Shown here piece by piece: positions 29,495 to 39,038 of a stretch of DNA of 64,000 nt. Every line of letters starts with the position of its first letter. The stretch's first letter is position 1. A program made the translations under genes and the position numbers. Location: contig NZ_CP006569.1 in the NCBI RefSeq assembly GCF_000517425.1, forward strand, positions 3,214,760 to 3,278,759, given 5' to 3'. The notes beneath the pieces are model-generated. The model worked only from the letters and a program-made list of their open reading frames with translations, had not been told where the DNA came from and did no database searches. The stretch is from Sodalis praecaptivus (GTDB lineage: Bacteria; Pseudomonadota; Gammaproteobacteria; Enterobacterales; Enterobacteriaceae).

Positions 29495-30589
29495 TTGAAC
29501 GTCGAAACCAAAGAAATCATGCTGGAACCCGCAGACAACAACCGTCTATTGAGCCTCTGTGGGCCGTTTGATGACAACATCAAGCAACTTGAGCGCCGGT
29601 TGGGCATTGAGATCAATCGGCGTGACAATATTTTTAAGCTGGTGGGCAAGCCGCTGTGCGTCGACGCCGCCGCGTCCATTCTCACCTCGCTGTACGTCGA
29701 CACGGCGCCGCTACGGGGCATCATTGCCGATATTGAGCCGGAACAAATCCATCTGGCCATCAAACAGAGCCGGGTATTGGAACAAACGGCGGATAGCGTG
29801 CCCGATTATGGCCGCGCGGTGAATATACAAACTAAACGCGGCATCATTAAACCGCGTACGCCGAACCAGGCGCAATATATCGCCCACATTCTCGATCATG
29901 ACATTACTTTCGGCGTCGGCCCGGCCGGGACCGGTAAAACCTATCTGGCGGTGGCGGCGGCGGTAGATGCGCTGGAGCGGCAAGAGATCCGCCGTATTCT
30001 CCTGACCCGTCCGGCGGTGGAAGCCGGTGAGAAGCTGGGTTTCCTGCCCGGCGATCTCAGTCAAAAAGTCGACCCTTATCTGCGCCCGCTTTACGACGCG
30101 CTGTTTGAGATGCTGGGTTTCGAGCGGGTGGAAAAACTGATTGAGCGCAATGTCATCGAGGTCGCGCCGCTGGCCTACATGCGCGGGCGTACGCTGAACG
30201 ACGCCTTCATTATTCTTGACGAGAGCCAGAACACCACCATTGAACAGATGAAGATGTTCCTGACCCGCATCGGTTTCAATTCCAAAGCGGTGATAACCGG
30301 CGACGTCACGCAGATAGACTTACCGCGCAACCAGAAATCAGGGCTGCGTCACGCGGTGGAAGTGCTGGCGGAAGTCGAGGAAATCAGCTTCAATTTCTTC
30401 CACAGCGAAGACGTGGTGCGCCACCCGGTGGTGGCGCGTATCGTCAATGCCTATGAAGCCTGGGAAAGCGCTGACCAGAAACGCAAAGACCAGCTGGCTG
30501 CCGAGCGCAAACGCGAGTCCTTAGGCCAGAGTAACGGCGCAGCCCAGGGCGGTTCAGGTTCACCGTCCGCCGGGGAGCATAACGCATGA
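29495..30589 (+). CDS. ybeZ: PhoH-like ATPase YbeZ (PhoL)
   Basis: PhoH-family RNA-associated ATPase that works with the neighbouring endoribonuclease YbeY. The likely start is the TTG at 29495 (reading [16 protein letters not shown] after the initiator), placed behind GAGAGGAAAG and aligning with E. coli MNIDTREITLEPADN. An in-frame ATG at 29429 would add 22 residues (PARRLPACGSPCNGFC) not found in the family. Walker A is [13 protein letters not shown] near residue 150 and Walker B is FIILDESQN. The product is 364 residues with a charged, slightly extended tail. The stop overlaps the ybeY start (ATGA). Confidence 0.93.
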   Translation: MNVETKEIMLEPADNNRLLSLCGPFDDNIKQLERRLGIEINRRDNIFKLVGKPLCVDAAASILTSLYVDTAPLRGIIADIEPEQIHLAIKQSRVLEQTADSVPDYGRAVNIQTKRGIIKPRTPNQAQYIAHILDHDITFGVGPAGTGKTYLAVAAAVDALERQEIRRILLTRPAVEAGEKLGFLPGDLSQKVDPYLRPLYDALFEMLGFERVEKLIERNVIEVAPLAYMRGRTLNDAFIILDESQNTTIEQMKMFLTRIGFNSKAVITGDVTQIDLPRNQKSGLRHAVEVLAEVEEISFNFFHSEDVVRHPVVARIVNAYEAWESADQKRKDQLAAERKRESLGQSNGAAQGGSGSPSAGEHNA

Positions 30590-31056
30590 GCGAGGTGATA
30601 CTGGACCTGCAACTGGCCTGCGACGACGCGCGCGATCTGCCCGCCGAAGCGGATTTCCTGCGCTGGTTGCAGGGCGTGTTGCCGCTGTTTCGCGACTGCG
30701 CGGAAGTCACCGTGCGCCTGGTGGACGAAGCGGAAAGCCATGAACTCAACCTCACCTACCGCGGCAAAGACAGGCCCACCAACGTGCTCTCCTTTCCCTT
30801 TGAAGCCCCGCCGGAAGTGGAACTGCCCCTGCTGGGGGATTTGGTTATCTGCCGCCAGGTGGTGGAACGCGAAGCGCAGCAGCAGGAGAAAGCGTTAGAG
30901 GCGCATTGGGCGCATATGGTTGTTCACGGTTCGCTGCATCTGTTAGGGTATGATCATATCCTGGATGAGGAAGCCCTGGAGATGGAATCGCTGGAAACGG
31001 AGATTATGCAAAAGCTCGGTTACCCGGATCCCTATCTTGCGGAAAAAGACGCGTAA
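30586..31056 (+). CDS. ybeY: Endoribonuclease YbeY
   Basis: Metal-dependent single-strand endoribonuclease needed for 16S rRNA 3'-end maturation and 70S quality control. The 156-residue protein has the zinc motif [11 protein letters not shown] near residue 115 and the conserved [16 protein letters not shown]. Translationally coupled to ybeZ by a 4-bp overlap; 46 bp before corC. Confidence 0.97.
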   Translation: MSEVILDLQLACDDARDLPAEADFLRWLQGVLPLFRDCAEVTVRLVDEAESHELNLTYRGKDRPTNVLSFPFEAPPEVELPLLGDLVICRQVVEREAQQQEKALEAHWAHMVVHGSLHLLGYDHILDEEALEMESLETEIMQKLGYPDPYLAEKDA

Positions 31057-31102
31057 TCTCCCGTTCCCTTTAATTATTAGAGAGTGAAACTAACTTAACG
31101 CT

Positions 31103-31981
31103 ATGAGCGACGACCATTCGCAGAGCAACGACAGCCCCAGTCCCAAAAAGGGCTTTTTTACCCTGATGCTAAATCAGCTGTTTCACGGTGAACCGAAAAA
31201 CCGTGACGATCTTTTGGAACTTATCAGGGATTCCGAACAGAACGAACTTATCGACCCCGATACCCGCGATATGCTGGAAGGCGTCATGGATATCGCCGAA
31301 CAGCGGGTGCGGGATATCATGATCCCCCGCTCGCAGATCATCACGCTGATGAAAAACCAATCCCTTCAGGAGTGCCTTGACGTTATCGTCGAATCGGCCC
31401 ATTCCCGCTTTCCGGTCATCAGCGAAGATAAAGATCATGTGGAAGGGATCCTGCTGGCCAAGGATTTGCTGCCGTTCATGCTCAGCCACGACGAACCCTT
31501 CAGCATCGAGAAGATCTTGCGGCCGGCGGTCGTGGTGCCGGAAAGCAAGCGGGTAGACCGCATGCTCAAGGAGTTCCGCTCCCAGCGCTATCACATGGCC
31601 ATCGTCATAGATGAATTCGGCGGCGTGTCCGGTCTGGTGACCATCGAGGATATCCTGGAGCTTATCGTCGGCGAAATCGAGGATGAATACGACGATGAAG
31701 AGGATCGGGATATTCGCCAACTGAATCGCCACACCTTCACCATCCGCGCGTTAACCCCCATTGAGGATTTTAACGACGTCTTCAATACGCACTTCAGCGA
31801 CGAGGAAGTGGATACCATCGGCGGCTTGGTGATGCAGGCCTTTGGTCATTTGCCGGCGCGCGGCGAGGCCATTGACATCGATGGCTACAATTTCAAAGTG
31901 GCGATGGCCGACAGCCGGCGCATTATTCAGGTGCATGTCAAAATACCCGAGAATTCACCGCAACCCACCATGGAAGATTAA
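31103..31981 (+). CDS. corC: CBS-domain protein CorC (YbeX)
   Basis: Cytoplasmic CorC/HlyC-family protein of 292 residues, the E. coli length. Two CBS domains occupy about residues 65-195 ([40 protein letters not shown]). A CorC_HlyC transporter-associated domain lies at the C terminus ([18 protein letters not shown]). The family is linked to magnesium/cobalt efflux, and YbeX also to ribosome metabolism. Eight bp before lnt, so co-transcribed. Confidence 0.95.
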   Translation: MSDDHSQSNDSPSPKKGFFTLMLNQLFHGEPKNRDDLLELIRDSEQNELIDPDTRDMLEGVMDIAEQRVRDIMIPRSQIITLMKNQSLQECLDVIVESAHSRFPVISEDKDHVEGILLAKDLLPFMLSHDEPFSIEKILRPAVVVPESKRVDRMLKEFRSQRYHMAIVIDEFGGVSGLVTIEDILELIVGEIEDEYDDEEDRDIRQLNRHTFTIRALTPIEDFNDVFNTHFSDEEVDTIGGLVMQAFGHLPARGEAIDIDGYNFKVAMADSRRIIQVHVKIPENSPQPTMED

Positions 31982-31988
31982 ATTCCCA

Positions 31989-33521
31989 ATGGCCATCCCC
32001 CCACTGTTTGCACGTCAGCGGCTCCGCGCGCTGCTGGCGCTCGTTACCGGCGCCTGCGGCACCCTGGCATTTTCCCCGTACGATTTCTGGCCCGCGGCCA
32101 TTCTCTCGCTCGGCGGCCTGCTGGCGGTCACGCTCAACCGCAGCGGCCGCCAGGCCGGCTGGCTGGGCTTTGTCTGGGGCTTTGGCCTGTTCGGCACCGG
32201 CGTTAACTGGGTCTACGTCAGCATCGCGCAATTCGGCGGTCTGCCTGGCCCGGTAAACGTGGCGCTGGTGGTGGTGCTGGCCGCCTATCTGGCGCTCTAT
32301 CCCATGCTGTTTGCCGCTCTGCTGGCACGGCTGTGGCCGCGTACCAGCCTGTGGCGGCTGGCGCTCGGCGCGCCGGTGCTGTGGTCGGTCACCGAATTTC
32401 TGCGCGGCTGGGTATTGAGCGGTTTCCCCTGGCTGGAATTTGGCTACAGTCAAATCGATGGACCGTTGAAAGGGATCGCGCCGCTGTTGGGCGTACAGGC
32501 TATCACCTTCATGCTAATGATGATAAGCGGCCTGGCGGTCTTGGCGCTGGCGCGGCGGCGATGGCTGCCGGCGCTGGGCGCGCTGGCGCTGCTGCTGCTG
32601 CCCTGGCCGCTGCGCTCGTTACAGTGGTACCAGCCTCAGCCGGCGCGGGCCATTGACGTGGCGCTGGTGCAGGGCAATATTGCCCAGTCGATGAAATGGG
32701 AGGCCAGTCAGGTCGGCCCGACGCTGGATATCTACCTGCAGCGTACCCTGCCGGCCCTCGGCAAGGCGCAGATGGTCATTTGGCCGGAGTCGGCCATCCC
32801 CGACGACGAGATTGCCCAGAACGCGTTCCTGACCCGGCTCGATGAACAATTGCGGCAGGGGCATACCCGTTTAATCACCGGCATCATCGACGCACGGCCT
32901 ACGCCGCACGGCTATGATTATTACAATAGCATCGTGGTGTTGGGCGAAGACACGCCTTACCGTTATCCCTCGAAGGATCGCTACAACAAGCATCATCTGG
33001 TGCCCTTCGGCGAAACCGTGCCGTTTGAGCGTCTCCTGCGGCCGCTGGCGCCGCTGTTCAATCTGCCGATGTCCTCCCTCAGCCAGGGAGAGTATTTGCA
33101 GCCGCAGCTGCAGGTGGCCGGCATGAAACTTACCGCCACCGTCTGCTACGAGATTATCCTGGGCGGCCAAGTGCGGGATAATTTCCGTCCCGATACCGAC
33201 TTCCTGCTGACCGTGTCCAACGACGCCTGGTTTGGCCATTCTATCGGCCCGTGGCAGCATTTCCAAATGGCGCGCATGCGCTCGCTGGAGCTGGGGCGGC
33301 CGCTGCTGCGCAGCACCAATAACGGCATCACCGCGGTTATCAACGCCGACGGGACGCCGCTGGCGCAATTGCCGCAATTCACCCGTGATGTGCTCAACGT
33401 CCACGTCACCCCGACGCGGGGGCTGACCCCCTACGCCCGTGCCGGCTCCTGGCCGCTATGGATTGTTACGCTGCTGGCCGGATTGACCGCGCTGGTGTTT
33501 GATCGCCGCCGACCCGCCTGA
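31989..33521 (+). CDS. lnt: Apolipoprotein N-acyltransferase
   Basis: Inner-membrane enzyme that adds the third acyl chain to lipoproteins before Lol sorting. The ATG at 31989 ([18 protein letters not shown]) gives 510 residues with 6-8 membrane segments in the first 200. A periplasmic nitrilase domain follows, with catalytic Glu in [12 protein letters not shown], Lys in [11 protein letters not shown] and Cys in [12 protein letters not shown]. The longer frame starting at 31842 lies inside corC and is a shadow extension. Lipoproteins in this same window (LptE, RlpA, YedD, AmiD) would be substrates. Confidence 0.96.
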   Translation: MAIPPLFARQRLRALLALVTGACGTLAFSPYDFWPAAILSLGGLLAVTLNRSGRQAGWLGFVWGFGLFGTGVNWVYVSIAQFGGLPGPVNVALVVVLAAYLALYPMLFAALLARLWPRTSLWRLALGAPVLWSVTEFLRGWVLSGFPWLEFGYSQIDGPLKGIAPLLGVQAITFMLMMISGLAVLALARRRWLPALGALALLLLPWPLRSLQWYQPQPARAIDVALVQGNIAQSMKWEASQVGPTLDIYLQRTLPALGKAQMVIWPESAIPDDEIAQNAFLTRLDEQLRQGHTRLITGIIDARPTPHGYDYYNSIVVLGEDTPYRYPSKDRYNKHHLVPFGETVPFERLLRPLAPLFNLPMSSLSQGEYLQPQLQVAGMKLTATVCYEIILGGQVRDNFRPDTDFLLTVSNDAWFGHSIGPWQHFQMARMRSLELGRPLLRSTNNGITAVINADGTPLAQLPQFTRDVLNVHVTPTRGLTPYARAGSWPLWIVTLLAGLTALVFDRRRPA

Positions 33522-33530
33522 GGACATGGC

Positions 33531-34112
33531 ATGCTGCTTGATGAACGCTATATTTTGCAGGACAGCGCGCAGTTGCGCGACTATTACGCCGCCCCTCATC
33601 CCGGCGTGCTGCATAAACAGATTGATCATTTAGATGATTATGCGCGACGGCTTATCGCCCTGTCGCCGTTTGTGGTGTTGGGTACCCAAGGTCCCCGTGG
33701 GTTCGACTGCTCGCCCAAGGGCGGTGAACCGGGATTTATCCAGGTAGAGAACGACAAAACGCTGCTGCTGCCGGATCGGGGGGGCAATAATCGTCTGGAT
33801 GGCTTGACCAATCTGCTGCATCACCCGTTTGCCGGCCTGCTGTTTTTGATTCCGGGCTGGTCGGAGTGTTTTCGCGTGAATGGCCGGGCGCAGATTTCCG
33901 TGGACCCAGCTCTGTGCGCGCGGTTTGCCCAGAACGGGGTGCCGGCGAAGAGCGTGGTGGTCATCCGGGTGGATGAAGCCTTTATCCATTGCGGTCGCGC
34001 TATTGGCTTCGCCGGTCTGTGGGAAAGCGGTAGACAGCACGATCCGGCGCAGTTGCCTAAGGCGCTGGAGGTGTTCAAGGCGCACGTTGCCCTGCATAAG
34101 GCGGCGCAATAG
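33531..34112 (+). CDS. PPOX-class FMN-dependent flavoprotein
   Basis: A 193-residue protein of the pyridoxamine 5'-phosphate oxidase-like split-barrel class, MSMEG_1061-type subfamily by recalled pattern. Supporting segments are FVVLGTQGPRGFDCSPKGG (strand pair with substrate loop), LLLPDRGGNNRLDGLTNL and IPGWSECFRVNGRAQIS. The reaction is unknown; relatives bind FMN or F420 and act on varied small molecules. It follows lnt by 9 bp behind CTGAGGA and may be read with it. In E. coli nothing lies here, as gltI follows lnt directly, so this is an accessory insertion that shares the GC content of its neighbours. Confidence 0.82.
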   Translation: MLLDERYILQDSAQLRDYYAAPHPGVLHKQIDHLDDYARRLIALSPFVVLGTQGPRGFDCSPKGGEPGFIQVENDKTLLLPDRGGNNRLDGLTNLLHHPFAGLLFLIPGWSECFRVNGRAQISVDPALCARFAQNGVPAKSVVVIRVDEAFIHCGRAIGFAGLWESGRQHDPAQLPKALEVFKAHVALHKAAQ

Positions 34113-34835
34113 CAAAAGCGCCCTCAGCGCGCGACGCGGGAAGCGTACGAGACAAACGGCCTCGGTTGCCATAACGCACCCGTGACCGTGCTGGCTCGGG
34201 CCTCATCGCCGTGAAACCGTCACTGCCAATCTGAGGGCTTACTGCCCGAACGCCGCCGGCCCGTCACCGCCCCGCTCCCCTGTCGTCAGCGCCGTCAAGG
34301 GGGCTTACCTTGCCTCTCCTCGCCGGCCCCGCCGATAACCCCAGCAGCAAAATTGGCCGCGCCTGGCGCCTAGCCGCGTCAGCCGGCCAGGTCATGAACT
34401 GCCCCGTTCTTATTCTGGAAAGCCATTTCCATGCCGGTGGATCCCCCGCCACCGCTGGCAGATAACCTGTTTGCGCCATCAACGACCGTGCTCCATAGCG
34501 GGGCAATAGTTTCACCTGGCATGAATATTGCTGCCAATTATTTGGTTGAGGGTACCGATGCGGCGACGTGATGCGTGGGCGTAAACCGTCGCGCCGTCAC
34601 GGTGCAGGCCCTGCACCGATAATGGGCATGACGCCGCCGTACGCCGCATTTTAGTGCGCAACGGTTCTCAAAACGGTAACATTTTTGTGTCGTTTTATTT
34701 ACATTACGCTATTTTAACGGTAATTCGCTTGACGAATCCGTCCCTAAAGCGGGTCTCTCCTCAGGCCGGCTTGCCGCCTCAGGGCACCGGACGCTGAAAT
34801 GTCAGATACCGTAATCACAGCAAAGGAGCAGGAAG
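34113..34835. other. Long spacer before gltI
   Basis: 720 bp with no gene I can support. An 83-codon minus frame (34264-34515) and its alternative frames give coherent-looking but unassignable peptides, so a decayed gene is possible. From about 34660 the sequence turns AT-rich (TTTATTTACATTACGCTATT), which is likely the gltI promoter region. A short C-rich leader sits just before gltI, where GcvB pairs in E. coli. Confidence 0.5.
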
Positions 34836-35732
34836 ATGCACATGCGCAAATTGGCGTTATCGTTAGTGATGATCGGCATTGCCGCCAGCCAGGCTCATGC
34901 CGAGGAATTAACGGGCACGCTGAAAAAAATCAAAGACAACGGCGTCATCGTGGTGGGCCACCGCGAATCGTCCGTTCCTTTCTCCTATTATGACAACCAG
35001 CAGAAAGTGGTGGGCTATTCGCAGGACTACTCCAACGCCATCGTTGATGCCATTAAAAAGAAAATCGACGCACCGAATCTGCAGGTGAAATATTTGCCTA
35101 TCACCTCCTCCAACCGCATCCCGCTGCTGCAAAACGGCACCTATGATTTTGAATGCGGCTCCACTACCAATAACCTGGAGCGCCAGAAGCAGGTGGACTT
35201 CTCCGATACGCTGTTCATTATCGGTACCCGCCTGGCGGTGAAAAAAGGCGGCCCCATCAAAGATTTTAGCGACTTGGCCGGCAAGACCGTCGTCGTCACC
35301 GCCGGAACCACCTCTGAGGTGCTGCTCAACAAGCTCAACGATGAGAAGCAGATGAAGATGCGCATCATCAGCACCAAGGATCACGGCGACTCGTTCCGTA
35401 CCCTGGAAAGCGGCCGCGCGGTGGCCTTTATGATGGATGATGCCCTGCTGGCCGGCGAGCGGGCCAAATCGCGTAAACCCGATCAATGGGATATCGTCGG
35501 CACGCCGCAATCGAAAGAAGCCTACGGCTGCATGCTGCGCAAAGATGACGCGCCGTTCAAAACGCTGATGGACGACACTATTGCCCATATCCAGACCTCC
35601 GGCGAAGCGGAGAAATGGTACGACAAGTGGTTTAAACAGCCTATTCCGCCGAAGGATCTGAACATGAACTTTTCCATGTCGGACGATATGAAAGCCCTGT
35701 TCAAAGCGCCTAACGATAAAGCCGTAAACTAA
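34836..35732 (+). CDS. gltI: Glutamate/aspartate ABC transporter, periplasmic binding protein
   Basis: Solute-binding protein of the GltIJKL importer. The 298-residue precursor has a signal peptide (MHMRKLALSLVMIGIAASQA, cleavage after AHA) and the family 3 binding-protein fold (GVIVVGHRESSVPFSYYD, ECGSTTNNLERQKQVDFSD, GTTSEVLLNKLN, HGDSFRTLESGRAVAFMMDD). It starts behind AAAGGAGCAGGAAG. It is separated from gltJ by a spacer with a terminator, so more binding protein than permease would be made. Confidence 0.96.
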   Translation: MHMRKLALSLVMIGIAASQAHAEELTGTLKKIKDNGVIVVGHRESSVPFSYYDNQQKVVGYSQDYSNAIVDAIKKKIDAPNLQVKYLPITSSNRIPLLQNGTYDFECGSTTNNLERQKQVDFSDTLFIIGTRLAVKKGGPIKDFSDLAGKTVVVTAGTTSEVLLNKLNDEKQMKMRIISTKDHGDSFRTLESGRAVAFMMDDALLAGERAKSRKPDQWDIVGTPQSKEAYGCMLRKDDAPFKTLMDDTIAHIQTSGEAEKWYDKWFKQPIPPKDLNMNFSMSDDMKALFKAPNDKAVN

Positions 35733-35875
35733 TAACGATAATAAGGGCGGGATTGCCCGCCCTACTGATTGCTGACCAAAGGCCCGGACAGACAGACGCG
35801 CTAAGGCCGTTCCCCGAAGCGCGGCAACAGGGGGCCATTCATCAATCTTCAGGGTAGCGCTCGCTACCCTTTTTT
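35733..35875 (+). ncRNA. sroC: SroC-like RNA and attenuating terminator in the gltI-gltJ spacer
   Basis: The 155-bp spacer has a first hairpin GGGCGGG/CCCGCCC just after the gltI stop. A second, AGGGTAGCG/CGCTACCCT at 35851-35870, is followed by six T residues only 13 bp before gltJ. In E. coli this spacer is processed to SroC, a sponge of the small RNA GcvB. The position and terminator match. The pairing bases with GcvB were not tested here, so the name is by position and the ends are approximate. Confidence 0.6.
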
Positions 35876-35887
35876 ACCGGAGTTTTT

Positions 35888-36628
35888 ATGTCAACAAATT
35901 GGAACTGGGGAATCTTTTTTGAAGCGGCCCCGTTCGGCAACACCACCTATTTAGGCTGGCTATGGTCGGGATTCCAGGTCACCATCGCCGTGTCGTTCTG
36001 CGCCTGGATTATTGCCTTCGTCGTGGGTTCTCTGTTCGGTATCTTGCGCACCCTGCCCAATCGGTTTCTGGCGGGGATAGGCACCTGTTATGTAGAGTTG
36101 TTCCGTAATATTCCCCTGATAGTGCAGCTGTTTATCTGGTATCTGGTGGTGCCGGAGCTACTGCCGGCGTCCATTGGTACCTGGTTTAAAGCCGAATTGG
36201 ACCCCACCATTCAGTTTTTTGTCTCCTCGATGCTGTGCCTGGGGCTGTTCACCGCCGCGCGCCTGTGCGAGCAGGTACGCTCGGGCATTCAGTCGCTGTC
36301 CAAGGGGCAGCTGAACGCCGCGCTGGCGATGGGACTCACGCTGGGGCAGGCCTATCGCTATGTCTTGCTGCCTAATGCCTATCGGATCATCGTGCCGCCG
36401 ATGACTTCGGAAATGCTCAACCTGGTTAAGAATTCGTCGGTTGCCTCCACCATCGGCCTGGTGGAGATGGCGGCGCAGGCCAGCAAATTGCTGGACTATT
36501 CCGCCCACGCCTATGAATCTTTTACCGCCATTACCCTGGGCTATCTGCTCATCAACGCCGTGATTATGCTGGTTATGCATTTTGTCGAACGAAAAGTGCG
36601 CCTGCCGGGCAATCTTGGGAGCAAATAA
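35888..36628 (+). CDS. gltJ: Glutamate/aspartate ABC transporter permease GltJ
   Basis: Inner-membrane permease of the His/Glu type, 246 residues as in E. coli. It has five or so membrane segments and the EAA loop around [20 protein letters not shown] contacting GltL. It starts 13 bp after the spacer terminator with a GGAG site. The stop TAA shares its A with the gltK ATG. Confidence 0.96.
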   Translation: MSTNWNWGIFFEAAPFGNTTYLGWLWSGFQVTIAVSFCAWIIAFVVGSLFGILRTLPNRFLAGIGTCYVELFRNIPLIVQLFIWYLVVPELLPASIGTWFKAELDPTIQFFVSSMLCLGLFTAARLCEQVRSGIQSLSKGQLNAALAMGLTLGQAYRYVLLPNAYRIIVPPMTSEMLNLVKNSSVASTIGLVEMAAQASKLLDYSAHAYESFTAITLGYLLINAVIMLVMHFVERKVRLPGNLGSK

Positions 36629-37305
36629 TGTACGAATTCGACTGGAGTTCCATACAGCCGGGCCTGCCTTATATGCTGCAGGGGATGGCCATTACGTTAA
36701 AAATTACCCTTACCGCGGTGGTAGTGGGCATTATCTGGGGCACCCTTTTGGCGGTGATGCGTCTCTCGCCGGTAAAACCCATCAGTTGGTTCGCCAAAAT
36801 CTACGTCAATCTTTTCCGCTCGGTGCCGCTGTTAATGGTGCTGCTGTGGTTCTATCTGGTCGTGCCAAGCCTGCTGCAAAAGGGACTGGGCCTATCGCCG
36901 CAGACCGATATCCGGCTTATTTCCGCCATGATTGCGTTTTCGCTGTTTGAGGCGGCCTATTATTCGGAAATCATCCGCGCCGGCATTGTCAGTATCGCCC
37001 GTGGGCAATCCTCCGCCGCGTTGGCGCTCGGCATGACGCACTGGCAATCCATGCAGCTGATAATTTTGCCGCAGGCCTTCCGCGCGATGGTGCCGCTGCT
37101 GCTGACGCAGGGCATCGTGCTGTTTCAGGATACCTCGTTGGTTTATGTATTAAGCCTGGCCGACTTCTTCCGTACCGCCTCGTCTATCGGCGAGCGTGAC
37201 GGGACGCAGGTGGAAATGGTGCTGTTTGCCGGTTTGGTTTATTTTGTCATCAGCCTGAGCGCCTCCACGCTGGTGAACTATTTGAAAAAAAGGACGGTTA
37301 GATGA
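36628..37305 (+). CDS. gltK: Glutamate/aspartate ABC transporter permease GltK
   Basis: Second permease subunit, 225 residues (E. coli 224), with TALKIT-type start of the first membrane helix and the EAA loop [20 protein letters not shown]. Overlaps gltJ by 1 bp and gltL by 4 bp, implying coupled translation for 1:1 assembly. Confidence 0.96.
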   Translation: MYEFDWSSIQPGLPYMLQGMAITLKITLTAVVVGIIWGTLLAVMRLSPVKPISWFAKIYVNLFRSVPLLMVLLWFYLVVPSLLQKGLGLSPQTDIRLISAMIAFSLFEAAYYSEIIRAGIVSIARGQSSAALALGMTHWQSMQLIILPQAFRAMVPLLLTQGIVLFQDTSLVYVLSLADFFRTASSIGERDGTQVEMVLFAGLVYFVISLSASTLVNYLKKRTVR

Positions 37306-38027
37306 TTTCCCTGAAAAATATTTCCAAGTGGTATGGTCACTTTCAGGTGCTGACCGACTGCACCACCGAGGTCAATAAAGGCGAAGTGGTGGTGGTATGC
37401 GGCCCTTCCGGCTCCGGTAAATCGACGTTAATCAAAACCGTCAACGGCCTTGAACCCATTCAAGAGGGGGAGATTCGCGTTAATGGCATCAGCGTCAGCG
37501 ATAAACGCACCAATTTGGCACAGCTGCGCAGCAAAGTGGGGATGGTGTTCCAACACTTTGAGCTCTTTCCCCATTTGTCGATTATTGACAATTTGACGCT
37601 GGCGCAGGTCAAAGTTCTGAAACGCGAGAAAGGCGCGGCGCGCGCTAAAGGCCTTGCCCTGCTGGAACGGGTTGGCCTGGCGGCGCACGCTAATAAGTTC
37701 CCCGGTCAGCTGTCCGGCGGCCAGCAGCAGCGCGTGGCGATCGCCCGCGCGCTGTGCATGGATCCGGTGGCGATGCTGTTCGACGAACCCACCTCCGCGC
37801 TGGATCCGGAGATGATAAACGAAGTATTGGATGTCATGGTGGAGCTGGCTCAGGAAGGGATGACCATGATGGTGGTCACCCATGAAATGGGCTTTGCCCG
37901 TAAAGTGGCCAACCGGGTGATTTTCATGGATGAGGGACGCATTATCGAGGACTCGCCCAAAGAAGCGTTCTTTGCCCATCCCCAATCGGACCGCGCCCGC
38001 GACTTCCTGGCGAAAATCCTGCATTAA
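37302..38027 (+). CDS. gltL: Glutamate/aspartate ABC transporter ATP-binding protein
   Basis: ATPase subunit of 241 residues. Walker A is [15 protein letters not shown], the Q-loop [13 protein letters not shown], the signature [15 protein letters not shown], Walker [15 protein letters not shown] and the H-loop VVTHEMGFA. Last gene of gltIJKL. The 260 bp after it hold several GC-rich inverted repeats but no clear U-tract. Confidence 0.97.
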   Translation: MISLKNISKWYGHFQVLTDCTTEVNKGEVVVVCGPSGSGKSTLIKTVNGLEPIQEGEIRVNGISVSDKRTNLAQLRSKVGMVFQHFELFPHLSIIDNLTLAQVKVLKREKGAARAKGLALLERVGLAAHANKFPGQLSGGQQQRVAIARALCMDPVAMLFDEPTSALDPEMINEVLDVMVELAQEGMTMMVVTHEMGFARKVANRVIFMDEGRIIEDSPKEAFFAHPQSDRARDFLAKILH

Positions 38028-38289
38028 GGCTGCCGCAGGTCGGACAGGGTGCCCATTGCCCCTGTCCGGCGGCGCTCGCCTCCCCTGCCCGGCGCACGGC
38101 AGCGCCAAAGGCTTATGCCTTGGGGGTATTTCCCCCGTGCCTTAAGCGGCAGCTAGCCGCTGCTTGTCCCACGGCGCCGTCTCAATCCCCCGATGACCTC
38201 CCTTGTCCCAGGGTGCCCTCCCTGAGGCTTAATGGCAGAGCGGGTCTTCGGTTGGCGTCCCTGACTACTCCCTATTGCCGCCGAAATCG

Positions 38290-38769
38290 TTAATGGAAAG
38301 GTTGGCGATGGAATTCATCGAAACCGCAATCCGGGCAGAGCGGTAACGTCTCCGGGGTATAAAACGCCAGGGTATGATGACAGCGCTCGCATACCAGATT
38401 GCCCAAACCGACCACCTCGCCGCTGTGGTAAACGCCATGATGGCTAACGTCCTTAAACACCTCTTTCCACTCCAGCTGTGTCCGGTCGGTAATCTCCGCC
38501 AGCCGTTGCCACAGGCTCTCTTTAATGACCCGTAGAAAAACGCTTTCGTCATCGTGCTCACGGCTTTCATCGTAACTGCGGGCGAACTCTTCCAAATCGC
38601 GCCGCACCGCGCGGGTGACATTTTCCACTTCAATGGGGGTAAGATCACCGCTGGCCAGCAGGCGCCGGCGGGCATCCGCCTCAAGCGCGTCGATATCCCG
38701 TTCTCCCTGTTCCAGCCGCTGGGTCAGCGAAGTAAGCAATTGATGGTAATGATGCGCGACCTTGTCCAT
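38290..38769 (-). CDS. ybeL: Zinc-ribbon protein YbeL
   Basis: Protein of 159 residues, orthologous to E. coli YbeL (DUF1451 family), function unknown. The N-terminal 100 residues are helical and charged (ERDIDALEADARRRL, TRAVRRDLEEFARSYDES). The C terminus has two CxxC knuckles (LVCERCHHTL and LCPDCGFDEFHR) that should bind zinc. The ATG at 38769 (MDKVAHHYHQLL) follows GGAGAGAAGA; an earlier ATG at 38802 adds non-conserved residues. Divergent from leuS. Confidence 0.93.
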   Translation of the reverse strand: MDKVAHHYHQLLTSLTQRLEQGERDIDALEADARRRLLASGDLTPIEVENVTRAVRRDLEEFARSYDESREHDDESVFLRVIKESLWQRLAEITDRTQLEWKEVFKDVSHHGVYHSGEVVGLGNLVCERCHHTLAFYTPETLPLCPDCGFDEFHRQPFH

Positions 38770-38955
38770 TCTTCTCTCCTTGACCGGCGGCGCTGCCGGC
38801 ATGTTGATACTATCCTCATAATGTTAGTCCAAATCTGTCTGCCCGCGGGGCGCCGAGGCCGTTTACGAAGCGGATTTGCCGCGCGCGCCGCGAATATTGT
38901 TAGAAAAACGGCCCAGCCGGGCGCTGGGTGTTGTTGCCGCTATCGCTTATCAGCT

Positions 38956-38976
38956 ATGCTAGGCGGATCCTAGCAT
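38956..38976. repeat. Perfect 8-bp inverted repeat in the ybeL-leuS spacer
   Basis: ATGCTAGG-CGGAT-CCTAGCAT, 63 bp before leuS. It carries the otherwise rare CTAG twice and overlaps a likely promoter (TTTAAT follows). It may be an operator or an RNA hairpin; no known regulator site is recognised. Confidence 0.5.
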
Positions 38977-39038
38977 TATGCTTTAATACGCTCCCTGCGC
39001 GAGCGTCGCCGTATTTCACTTAAGGACCACTGGCTGCC

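Noticed and set aside
31842-31988. Extended N terminus of Lnt
   Set aside because: This part of the frame lies inside corC in another frame; the family start is the ATG at 31989.
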